From contig NC_135549.1 in the NCBI RefSeq assembly GCF_964340395.1, forward strand, positions 29,524,095 to 29,588,094: a stretch of DNA of 64,000 nucleotides. The letters run 5' to 3'. Below are positions 43,401-55,979 of this stretch, in pieces (within the stretch, counting starts at the first letter, position 1; the number at the start of each line of letters is the position of its first letter). The DNA is from Glandiceps talaboti (Eukaryota; Hemichordata; Enteropneusta; Spengelidae). Position numbers and translations under genes: made by a program. The notes under the pieces were generated by a model. That model ran no database searches and had not been told where the DNA came from. It worked only from the letters and a program-made list of their open reading frames with translations.

Positions 43401-45734
43401 TGTTCAAACGTTTCATCTGATGTGCATGGCAGGGAATGTATTGTGGCTTTATTAAATGTATTAATCTGGTGACAAATACATTATTTAAATACCCTGTAAC
43501 CTGGCTGAAAGGCAGAATAGAGTCAGTGATGTTCTGAAAGGAATGTAAGAACCAGGGTACATATACTGATGTATGGCAAGTATAGATGGGACAAAGCTCT
43601 CAAAAAATCAGAGAAGAATTTACATCATATCATATCTATTTTTCCGTTAAAGTCAAATTAAAAAATATCAGTTATTATACACTTTAAAAATTCTATCAGT
43701 TGAAGATTCAATGCAAGCCTATCTCAATCTGACTCAGCTAGCTATAACAGCTGTATACTGGTATATGACAAAACGTCCAGACTACAATAATACAAGACAA
43801 AACACAATTCTTAAAGAACTCCTAAAAAAACCAGACCATACACTCCACTCAGATGCTTTGTGTGCCTGTATATCATCAACTAACTGATAACGTTATCATG
43901 TAAAACATTGCAATCATATCTCATGTGAAAATGTGCACGCCCTGGATACTATCTCTTCAGACTTGCCTGGTTGTGGTTATCTCAATAATGTTTGCTTTCA
44001 TAATCTTTATACTCTCAAAAATTGAACCATAGTAGCTGTGCTCACTGGTAGTTTTAAATCTCACTTAGTAACTTAGTCAACATCAATTTGGTGTTTGTTT
44101 TCGACTAAAGCATGTGTACCAGCTAAAATATCAACCTTATAGTATATCATAGCTGCTATAAAAAATTTGTTTGAAATCCAAAATTTGAAATTCAAAACAT
44201 TTTACAACTTGAACCAGTACATGAAATTTTTTCAGCACTCAGTTTTCAGTGCATTTAATCAGCATTATTATTATTAAATAAATCTATCAAATTTCTGCCA
44301 AGTTTGAGTAGATTTCAGACTTATACAACTAGCCAAAACAACTGTCTCCCATGACTCTACTAACTCTGACAATGTATTTTATTCAAATTAAGCCCCAATA
44401 CCTGTGTAAATGAAACTAATTCTTTCACAATTTTTGTCCATATTTTTGACATGAATTTTGTTGTTTGCTGTCTGTTTGAATGATTGCGAGCCTACTGATC
44501 AAACTTTATCAGTAGCCTACCAATGTACGATTTGTCGGCAAGCACTTTTCAACCCACAAAAATATTGTAAAAACAACCAGCAGTTACAGCTACCATGGCA
44601 TTCAGTATCCTGGCTAACAAAAACAAACAAACAAAAACAAAAAACAACCTCTGGCCATGACAATGACCTTTAAACTTTAACCTTAGCCAGCACTGAGGGA
44701 GTGACAAGTTCTGTTCATTGTATTCTAAACCAAGCTAAGTCTGAGAAACTGACCACTTTGACGGTAAAATCTTCGTCCTTGGCATCATCCATTATCTGTA
44801 TACAGTAAAGTATTACATAAACAAGACAACAACTCTCCTTGATTATAAGCTGGATGTAATCTGTACATATCTCAATAAAGCAAACACCAAACAAACACGC
44901 ACACAAAGATTACAATTCTGACATGATATTGAATTAAGAACCCACTGTATCCAATTATCTTTCCCTTGATTAATACTTTCAATAAAACATCTTATTTGAT
45001 CAAATGTTTTGACATATACCCTCTACTACACAGACTTTTTTTTTTCTGTAAATAAGAAGACATGATATACATTGTAGATACAGTAAATATGAAAGAGACT
45101 TGGTACATCGCCAGAGCAGTTATTTGTCCGTCATATACGTGATTCACTATACTTCAGGAGGCAGAACACAAAGTGTAAATCGTTACATATAATAACATTG
45201 TTGTAAAAGGCTCCCATAATAGTTTGTACAGACTTAATGGACATCAGTTTGGTTTGGTACACTGCGTATTCTGACATTGTGTACAAAATCGTGGCTTAAT
45301 CGTACCGATGATGGGAATATAAAGAATTAAAGTGTAGAACAGGAGAAACTACATTTGTAATACAATAGAAAAAAAAGAACATAAAGTCTTGTATAGCAGA
45401 GGGTATATACGTCAATGAACTGAGTACTGAGAAAACCATTCTAAGCTGCTTTGCTATTCTAGAATGAACACAAGTAATGCCACTGGAGTGTAAAGCTCTC
45501 TTGTAAGGAGTGGTGGGGTGGGGGAGTTTGGGTATGCCAATAATACTCATTAAGCTAAGCCTTCTAGATGAAAACATGGGAGTATGTATGCATAGATGAA
45601 ATATATTAATGAACTGTGTGATGGGGACAGAATAATAAACACGTCTTCTGTAAAATATCCTTAAATATTGTGTGGGTTTTTTCCTGCTAGCAGACTTACA
45701 TTGTAAAGACTAAACATGTTTTCATTTTGTTTTT
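40487..45734. other. Long stretch without recognised gene
   Basis: I see no conserved exon here. The best frames are 70-93 codons with no domain. About 43266-43380 carries three related words of the type 'caccatagagagcgcc'/'caccgtagagggc'. Part of the right end could belong to a very long UBE2H 3'-UTR, or to intergenic sequence between genes on opposite strands. Confidence 0.4.
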
Positions 45735-46196
45735 GGGACGATCACACAATGTCACACAAGCTCAATAAACGAACTTCGTTCATTTAGGGGAGGAAGTGGA
45801 TCTGGCGGCAATGCAATTGTTGAACTTCAATTTCCAATTCTAAGCAAATTTCCCAAAACTTTCACGCCTAGGTAACAGGTTTTGTATTTACGACTGAGAT
45901 GTTGATAAGTTGATTAAAATTTACTTATAATGTGAGATATGGTGCTGGGTTTCTGGTAGTATAATGTGTTTACCTTAACCATAGACAGTGGAGCCCACTA
46001 TGGTTTACCATCATACTTTTACATTGCGCCAATCGTAGTAGTGTGACCGCTACAATTTTCATCACAGTTTACATCATATATAAGTTGATGTCATACTTGT
46101 GAACATTCATTTAGGAGGGGGGGGGGGGGAGAGAATTGTACTAAATGAACTAAGTTCGTTTATTGAGTTTGTGCGACATTGTGCGAATAATGTCCC
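45735..46196. mobile_element. 462-bp MITE-like element with long terminal inverted repeats
   Basis: The left end (gggacgatcacacaatgtc, then 'ctcaataaacgaactt', then 'gttcattta') is the inverse of the right end ('taaatgaac', 'aagttcgtttattgag', then 'gacattgtgcgaataatgtccc'). That is roughly 55 bp with few mismatches. The inside is non-coding and includes a 14-base G run (about 46114-46127). Target duplications were not resolved. The class is unknown. Confidence 0.8.
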
Positions 46197-46794
46197 TAAC
46201 TAAAATGTCAAGTTCTGTTTTGAGAGTTCCATATTTATGATGTACAAATTCATCGTACAATGTGAAGCAATTGACTACAAATTGTCGGCATACAAGTTCC
46301 TAGCATTAAAACATTTCCAATCTCATGTTTGTATATGGATGTATTGTGTTCCTTTTCTGTATTCAGTGTATTTATGTTACAAATGAATTTTCAATGAATT
46401 TCCATAATTTTTGTACGAAATGTACCTTAAATGTTGTCTCCTGCATAAAATCATCATGGTACATTCTTACATGCAAACATTATGATGCCCTTTTCTTTAA
46501 AACTTAAAATTCTACAACTGAACCTTCTCCCTTGTTATGGTCTGAAACCTACATCGCACAACAAACATAAGAATGGAAACAATTCGTAGGATTTGAATAC
46601 CATACAGTATCTGAATCTGAATCTCGGTCTAATCTGCATATTTAGATAGCTCCTAGAGGGGGGTCTAACAAATTGTTTGGATAGGTAGTGTGTTTGTTTT
46701 TTATTGGTCTTGCACTGATCAGGTTGAACCCACAACATGATACAAATATTAAAAATATAAAAAATTCAAATATCTCTGAAGAAATGAGTCATTG
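46197..46794 (-). other. Flank or 3'-UTR of UBE2H
   Basis: The minus-strand sequence after the UBE2H stop. TTTATT at 46700-46705 reads AATAAA on the coding strand about 90 nt past the stop, a plausible proximal polyadenylation signal. Longer 3' ends cannot be excluded. Confidence 0.4.
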
Positions 46795-46913
46795 TTATAG
46801 CTCCATGTCGTCTGCTTCATCTTCTTCAAAGTCACTCATTGAGCTTTCACTTGATGTCGATGTTTCTTCTTGTTCTTTTAATGCTTCTTCTGTTGCATAT
46901 TTTCTAACATATT
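46795..46913 (-). CDS. UBE2H: UBE2H terminal coding exon
   Basis: 119 nt. The acceptor 'ttttgcag' precedes 46913. It begins with the last two bases of a Glu codon, continues '[16 protein letters not shown]', then the Ser/acidic tail, and stops with TAA at 46797-46795. Confidence 0.95.
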
Positions 46914-49900
46914 CTGCAAAAGTACAAATTTTGATGTGAGTACCGATGAGTCAAGTATAAATGACTGGCTGTCATTAAAGGGGCACCGCTAAGTCTGTAA
47001 CTTTATCGGTCATAGTGGTTATTTTGGTTTCACCCTTGAAGTCATTCCAACTACTGTAATACTACTTTGGCAATCAAGGTCTCGGTTTACTAAAAAAAGA
47101 TTAGACATAAACTAAAGCTTTACTTGATCTAGTGGTAGATTACACAAGTGGGTGATAGCAGTGCCTCTGTTGTGCACATCAAGATAATGTAAACATGTAG
47201 GAAGGCCCCAAAAAACGTACACTGCAAGATCATGGAAGTCAACAAAAATGCTACCTTATTGTGAGTACAATTTAAACTGATGTCGATTCAATAGCTTATA
47301 TCAAAATGTAACTACAATAGTTTTAGTTTGTGTCTATCTTTAACCGAGACCTCGATTGTCGGCGTAATATATTGAACAATGTCTTACAAGTGATATAAAG
47401 CTCTGAAAAGCTACATGTATATAGAACATGAAAATGAAATTGTGATATAACATTTGGGATATCAACAAACTTGACAAAACCACAACGGAGAGGATTTGAA
47501 TTTTCATCACTTTTGTATTTCATTTGCAGAATAGTACACAGTGTAGCCTATATAAATTCACATCAGAAATAAAGTTTGTGGTAAATCATTACAGTTGTGC
47601 CTGGCTGGATGGAGTGATTGCATAATATTGGGGATGTTTCTCTGACACACAACAGTTTCTATGGCAAACAAATTAACCTTTGCAGTGAAATAAGATATCG
47701 ATTGTCAACAAGCCTGGGGACATTGAACTACTTGTAATTTCTAATGTACCCGCATGCAATGAATTGCCCACATGAAAGACTGCTGGAAATTCATTGGTAC
47801 AATAAGATATACATAGGGGTTGACAACAGGAGAAATATGTGAGATTTTAATCCTACACTTCTTGGTAATAATCTTTATTTGTCCAAATAAATTCGTAAAT
47901 GTGTGGAATGATCACCATGATTGCAGTGCCCTGGTACATGGTGTTGAAAAGCAGGAGGAAATTGCAGTAACTGGGGAAAACCTGTTATTCGGCAGGGTCA
48001 AACTGAACATCACCCTCAATTCTTACATACATGTACAGACCTGGTTAATTTTTTTAAGAAGCCTAGCCGACACAAAGGTAGGTTCAAACTCACACTGCAG
48101 TGGTCACAGGCATACAAGCTAAACTGCTCAACCACCAACACCCCAATACAATAATATAAACATAGGGATTGATAAAAGGAAATTCAGACTTACCTCTGAT
48201 CTTTTCTTTGTATTCTTCTGGTTTATGTAAAAACATGGCTGCAGCATCCCCATTGAGCGGGTCAATTGGATTAGGGTATGTCAGTAATTGCGGTAAGAAG
48301 GATTCAAATATATTTGATAAATCTGAAGCAAAGAACAAATTTTCAAAAATGTGAGATACTCAGATTCGTGTAACAGCACCCTATGTGTATATGTATTCTG
48401 ATTCTGCTTGATACTGTGATGATAATTGTGTAAATCACCTTTCAGTTATCATGCACACGTCAGTGTGATGTACGTGTTTCAATTGTTTGCGATGGACTCT
48501 GGTTTGTTTAATTGAATATGACTTTTCATACTTTTGAGTTTGAAAGAGATTATATCCCTTGCAACATGAAGAATTGGGGTAGGTGCCACTCTCAGACGGG
48601 TCTGGGGTACAGTGAAAGCAGATTTGCTGAATGACATTGGTTTGTCTTAGCATGTTCAAGGGTCCATTCTCAGACTGATCCCGGCTAAAGTGAAAGCAGA
48701 TTTTGTTGAATGACATTAGTTTGTGCAGCAAGTAGATGGCTCCACTCATGAGGTGATCTGGGTATTGTAAATACTGATAGCAGATTTTGTTGAAATACAA
48801 TGAGATTTGTGCAGCATGTGTGGATTCTTGTATTTTGACTTCTGGATTCAGTCACTGTAAAAAACAACAACATGTTCTTCTTGTACATGTATGTATCGGT
48901 ACATGTATTCTGTTACCTGGAACACAACTTTTAATTTAGTAAATATACAGTGTTATAATTTTACAATCATTTTACTTCACCGTTTGTAGGTTTTTGCACC
49001 TAGTCAAGAGGACCCTTCCAATTAATGCTGTTCATATTTCAATATTTGTCCACATTGACCCATTCTGCATTTCTACATGTACATATCAAACTTTAACCAA
49101 CTATTTATAGATGTGATGTAAAATAACACATTAATTAATAGTATGTGGTGTTATTACAAATAAATAAAAGTCTCTGGTTTACACTCTGTCTCATACAATA
49201 CTTATCAATGTAGTCTCTCCAATTGTATCTTTTAACTACTTTGTCTTCCTGTTACAATCTCATTGGACAAACTACATGTAACATGAGCTAGCATAAATAT
49301 TAAGAAATAAAGCATCTAGTTTTCATTTAAGGTTGCCTATACAACTCTTTCTACAATTGTGTACTAACTACTTCATGGTACATGTATTATGTTTTTCCTG
49401 TCACAATCTCTTTTATACTTATGGGATAAAATAACATGAGAACAGCATGAATATTTAGTCCATTCATTTCCTTTCTGTATTTAGAGGAGTGTATTGTTAA
49501 GACCACTTCTTTACTTGAATTACTAGAGGCTATTATTTGATTCATTACTTTGTTTCTTTTTCATTTATTTATATCACTGCTCTAGACTACCTATTCCATT
49601 ACAAAGGGGGACTTCATGTCTTACCTGCCTTGACTTTTCACCTGCTGACATTATTGTTCTATTGAATTTTCATTGCTAGAGGGCATGTGTCGGAAAGGTC
49701 TATCCTCACTGCTCACATGGAGGTTTTGATTATTGGCCTTGTTTGCAGTTCTTTAATATTATTTCAATGATGATACTGCATGTACTCTATCACAAGAGGG
49801 CATGATCTATTGGAAGGTCTATTAAATGACATGTCTACAGTTTTGTATCTCATGTAGTACATATACATCATTTCTCTGCCCAACACTAGAGGGCATGCTT

Positions 49901-52900
49901 TGATAGAAAGGTCTCTTCACTTATTTCTTCAGAGTCAGACTACAGTCATTACCAAGGTGTATGCATTAGAAAATATGTGTGTCCGAACTTGCCTTTTCAA
50001 CCATTTCCCTACTTCACCACTAGAGGGCATAATAATAATAATTGTACATACGATAAACATTTTTACACACTTTTGTCTTTTTGCAATATATTCAGAGACT
50101 AATACAAAATTAGATAATGTTGTTTCACATTGATTTTGCAAGTAGGATACAATGATACAAAAAAAAATTTTTAATCCAAAATAAATACCCAATCCTCATC
50201 CATATCGTCACCACTTTTAGATCTAATAATAGCTTCAAGTTGTCTTTTCACTCCGTAACATTACATAATTATTCTTCACCAGGTGTGCGGACTTGTCAAT
50301 TTAACCATTTACATACTCAATACTTAATCAATAGAGGGCATTATTTGCTGGAAAGGTCTATTGATATTCTCTTATTCACTTTAATCACAGCTTTCAATGT
50401 ACATGTAGCACACAAACAGCATAATTTATTAGTCTGAGTTATAAGATCTTTCATTTATCCTTTTAGATCAATGCCCTATTCAATTACATGAAAAGATTCA
50501 TTGCAAAGTTGTCTCAAGGGTCTTTATTAGTCTGTGGATAAAAAAACACACAACCATACTTTTAAAAGGATTGTGTGAATATCTGTTTAGATCCTGCTTT
50601 GAACCGTGCAACTGATGGATTATAACCTAACAGAACAATCCACTGAATAAACTTATGAAGTCCCAAATAATTAGGCCCAACAGGCAGACATGTAACGATG
50701 AAATAAAATCCATTAATTTATGGGATGTATACTTTAATATACAATTTGCAAACAATACAGCAGAAAGTTAACTCTTAGTGTCAGTTTTACTACAATATAC
50801 ATGTATAGTACCTGCACAAATTCAAATTGAAGTGGTATAGTTTTTAACCTAGACACTATTTCTCATTGACTAAAGTTTATGTATAAAATACATACCTTTT
50901 GTATACATGATAATGATACACACTAAAACTTATATCAAAATGCAAATTGGCATCAACATTACACGAGGTGATTGGTGCTGAAAATAGTCACCAAAAATAG
51001 TATATTTTGTAATTTTTGATAACAAAATAACCCCCAAATATGTGATAGTGTTATTTTATATCACATCTATAAATAGTTGGTTAGAGTTTGATATATAGAC
51101 ATGCAGAATGGGTCAATGTGGACAAATATTGACAAATATTGACAGCATTAGTACATGTACCATGGAACAATCAAAACCCATGAAATTACATGCATAGACT
51201 GTGTGCCTGATTAATTAACTGATCTTTACAGACATGATATATTTTGAATCAGGAATGCTTGAACCTGTTTAGGATGATGAAAACAAGTGGTTCCGACATT
51301 CTGTCAGACTTTCAGACACGTTAACAAAACTAGACCTTTGGATGGTTCAAAATTGCTTTATTAAATGCAAAGCATGAAATGACCTACATGTATTTCTTGT
51401 TAAGTACATGTACTGCAAACTGGCAATGGCAATTACACTATGCAACGTATGAAAGTGCAGACTATAAGTCATATAAAATATATAATATGGCATTTCAGTC
51501 TATGAAACTGTAAACCATCATAATATCATGACTACAATGTATGAAATCATACAGGTCTAAATTGTATTAAATAATCGTCTCTTTCTCCAGATATTATCAG
51601 TTTACTTTACATAAATCTACAGGGGTTCAATTATTGGGAGCTTTGCCACAAACCATACATCTAGCAAATTACATGTACATTTGCTTTTATCAGAAAACTC
51701 ACTTATTTATAGTACTGTGTATTGAATACATCTACACATGTCAGATGTATGTCTTCATAATAATATGGAGTCCCTGGATGACATAGACACAGACACACAA
51801 TTCTACCTGTACACTGTGTGACTGATACATCAAGATAACAATGCCATGTTGATATGAATATAACACTTCGGATCTAGGATATAAATTTTCACAAAATGCA
51901 TCTAGTTATATGTTGTATTATTTAATTTTTTTTTCTCTGCAAGGTATACATGACAAATTTGTCTAGATTAGAAGGGAAATGCAACAACTCAAATATTAGT
52001 TTATCGCTTCTAAAAACTGGAAATTATATTAATGCAACCTAGATCAACTCTCTCGTATTATATTAAACTTCTGGCTCTGCACTGGAAATTTAGCTGAAAC
52101 CTGGATAGCCATTTTTAGCATTTATAGTACATGTATTAATTAGTAATATTACTGGTAAAACTGGAATTTAGGTATAACCTACATTTGTACATGTAGATAA
52201 CATTTACATATATACTGTATTGTATCGAGACATAAGGCTGTGTCATCTGTGTTATAGCCCATAAATGCTCTGAGCAGCAAATCCACAACAGGTCTAGCTG
52301 TCATACACTGTGCTGACATTTCACACAACATGATGTGCCGCCTCGTGCAGATTGTAATAATGTGGCATATTCAGAAAAAACCATGAAATGTTAAAGTGAA
52401 ATCCCACATTGTGTGCAATATTCTAATACTTTACTCAATACATGTACCTCACTGCACTCTACATGTATTTCAATAAACGCTCCCTATAAAGTGTCTACCA
52501 TCTGTATATTGGCCAAATAAATGTTGCAAATGCATTACTGTAGTTACATGTACATGATGTACACTTGTATACCTATCTACATCATCTCACCTGCAATGTA
52601 CTTCTGATTTACGAACTAATGGTGTCTGTTATCTGCACTATACACTTACATGTTGTGTATTTAATTTGGGGTAATGATTCAATCATAAATTCAGAGTCAG
52701 CTACATTTTTAATTAAAATGAAAGTCTTAATATACATGTATGGCATTTTTATCAGAGTGACATCTTTATCCTCGACTGCAAATATTTCAGTTTACCAAAC
52801 AGACTGCATACAAATTATCCTTGCTGTGTGTAATATTATTTCCAGATATGGATTACATATAGAGTATGATTTTCAATCATAACAGATATACATTTACCAG

Positions 52901-55658
52901 GGTTTTGGAAGTAAGCAGGTTAAATTAAGCTATCTGAGGACACCAGTAGACTAAGTGTTTTTACAAGTATAAGCCAGATTGATATGTAACTGATTTAAAG
53001 TAATTATTTATGACACACTAAAATCTGGTATTCCCCCAAACATTTTATATGTTGTGACTTGAAAAACAAATTTGTTATCATCTTGTTTTTTATTACACAG
53101 CACACCATTCCACAGCTATTTTACTCAGGTTCCCTCAAAATTAAAGCACACATACAAGGTACAGTCTGATACACCCCCAATATCAATCCCCCCTCCTCCT
53201 TTTGATAATTGCTGGGGTTCCGAAACCCTTACTGCAAAATTTGATGACTTTAATATACAGACACTAAACAAATGACCTTCATCCCCTCTGAACAATTTTG
53301 ATAGCTTAGCTTAAATGTACATTTAAAGGTCAAACAAGTATACTGTTATGCTAATCAGTACTATTGTTTCATAGAATCATAGGGTAGAACCTATATGTAT
53401 ACACTTCATACATGTCTGGGGAGAATCCTGTGTACATGTACATGTACATGTACATGTACTGAAAGTACTGTAATTTTGAAAAGACTGCAAACTACTGATC
53501 GAGACACGGCAAGACTAAAGACTCCATCAACAGCAGTAAATTGATTTCACAATCACTGAGGTCTTAAGAGGTGAAACAGTAGGAAGTAATTACAATACAT
53601 GTACATGTAGTCTACACCTGTCTGCCAATGTGAGTTTTTCTAAGCTTATCAGCCTAGATATTGTCTAGCAGGGCTAGTACATGTACATGTACTAATACTA
53701 AGGGCATCCTTATTATGATAATGAAATACAATGTACGCAAACATAAAAATGTAGTATATACTGTGACATTCAATCCTCTAACTAAGCAGGGAGGGTGGGG
53801 GTGGGGGAGGGGGTGGGGTGGTTTGACAAGTTGGGAAAAACAGGATATAATGCTATATGATAACACACTGTATTATGCACGGTGAATAACACAATTACAT
53901 GTTCGATAACATGTTATATTCCATGTGGTAAATCACACAATTTGATAACAATACGTGGTATACAATGTGGTGAAGAGCACTGATGATGATAAAGGTGATA
54001 GCATTATAATTGTATAGTAATACATGTACTCACCATAAATTGCTGTCCATGCCTGGTTTATAACATCTAAGCATACTGTACCAGATCTATCAAATAACAA
54101 GAATTCTATCTATTAGTAAATAATTACTTTTATCTGGAATACAATTTGAATAGCTACATGTATGCATGTCATAAAATTATCAATGATTCAATATCTTGGT
54201 TGACAGCATATGATTCAATGCACGACACATTTTGTATAAGAATACATGTAAGACAAATTAACCTTCTTGTTCTATTAAATTGAGTGAGGGCATGTGCGGT
54301 GTGTGTCTGAGTGTTGAATGGTAAAACAGCTGGTTCGAAGCATGAGGTAAAATGCTATTACAGATACATGTACAAAGAATTTAGTTGAGGATTCTGAGAT
54401 CACTGAAGTCTAATTTTTATCAACTGCATAATTTTAACCTTAATACAGGTTCATTCTTAGTAATACCATGATTGTAGATGCTTAAACAGTAAATGTGGGA
54501 TGTACATGTATACTCCATTTGTTCTACATCACAGCAATGCAGGCCTATGTGTGTGTCATTGGCGACAGCAATGCATATCACTGATGTCACAGTTGACATT
54601 ATTTTAAGTTAAGCTCACTTATAATCACATGTACATGTATACGATTCTCCAATATTTTTCTCCATTCAGCAGGAAAACTCTTAGTAACATGAAGATGTTA
54701 TACTCCCTACATACACTCATCTTCAACTAAAAATAGCGCCAATGGTATTGTAGCACAAATGGGCAATTTTAAAAATTGCATCATTAGTGTTGTAGCACAA
54801 CTGTATATGTACAGTTTTACAAATTTATCTTTATCCACATGGTGAGTCATGCTAGGTATAGGTGTTCATTTGCTGAATGATTATCCAGTCGCCTATCCAA
54901 CCATGTTGTTATCTTTACAATACATGTGATCATTTGGCTGTTGCTATGGGCATGGTCATGTTGCTAGACATATTTGCATACATTTTTTGAATGTTCATTC
55001 ACTTGTCTATGAATCCCTGATGTTATCTTTGCAATAGACGTGATCATTTGGTTGTTGCTATGGGTGTGGTCTTGTTGTTAGGTATATTTGCATGCATTTT
55101 TTGAATATTTATTCATTTGTCTATTAATTCCTGTTGTTAACTTTGCAATATACATGATCATTTGGCTGTTGACATGGGCGTGGTCTTGTTGCTAGGCATA
55201 TTTACATACACTTTTTGAATGTTTGTTCACTTGTCTAAGAATCACTTGCCTACCAGATGATGTTGCCAAAATATACTGCATTTTGATTGTTACTATGGGC
55301 ATGGTCATGGTTGCTAGGGCCAATTGTGTCAAAATGTTTTGAAGAAAGTCTGCAGAATAACACTTGTAGAAACTTCTCACCAAGTTTCTGTCTCATTGAC
55401 CAAGTACTTTTTGAGATATTAATATTTGACCAAAATTCACATTTTTACACCTTATTTGCATATTACTGATGAGATCATTATATGCTTAATATTTCTTCGT
55501 CCATATACATGTATCCCTAGATCATAGATGCATCCCCATTAAATTTCAGCCTAATCTGATGAGTAGTTTTGGAACTAAGGATTTTTTTTACCAAAAAGTC
55601 ACATTTTAGTCCTATTTTGCATATTCCTCACGAAATCATCATGTCATAAAAAAATCTT

Positions 55659-55706
<48 letters not shown>

Positions 55707-55943
55707 CACACACACGCACGCACACACGCACGCATGCACGCACACACGTACGCACGCACACACACACTTCACCATGCCAATGACACTACTGAACCTAGTT
55801 CAGTTGCGCTAAAAATGACAAGGTCGGCCTTCAAGTACGCAATTATATTTTCCTCAACTGAACAAAAAATATTGGGACTAATAATATATAAATGCATAAT
55901 TTGGCATATGTCTGTATAATACATGTATCAGCTTTATCACCTG

Positions 55944-55979
<36 letters not shown>

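Noticed and set aside
52565-52882. 105-codon plus-strand frame inside a UBE2H intron
   Set aside because: No recognisable motif, no codon bias evident, and chance frames of this size are expected a few times per window.
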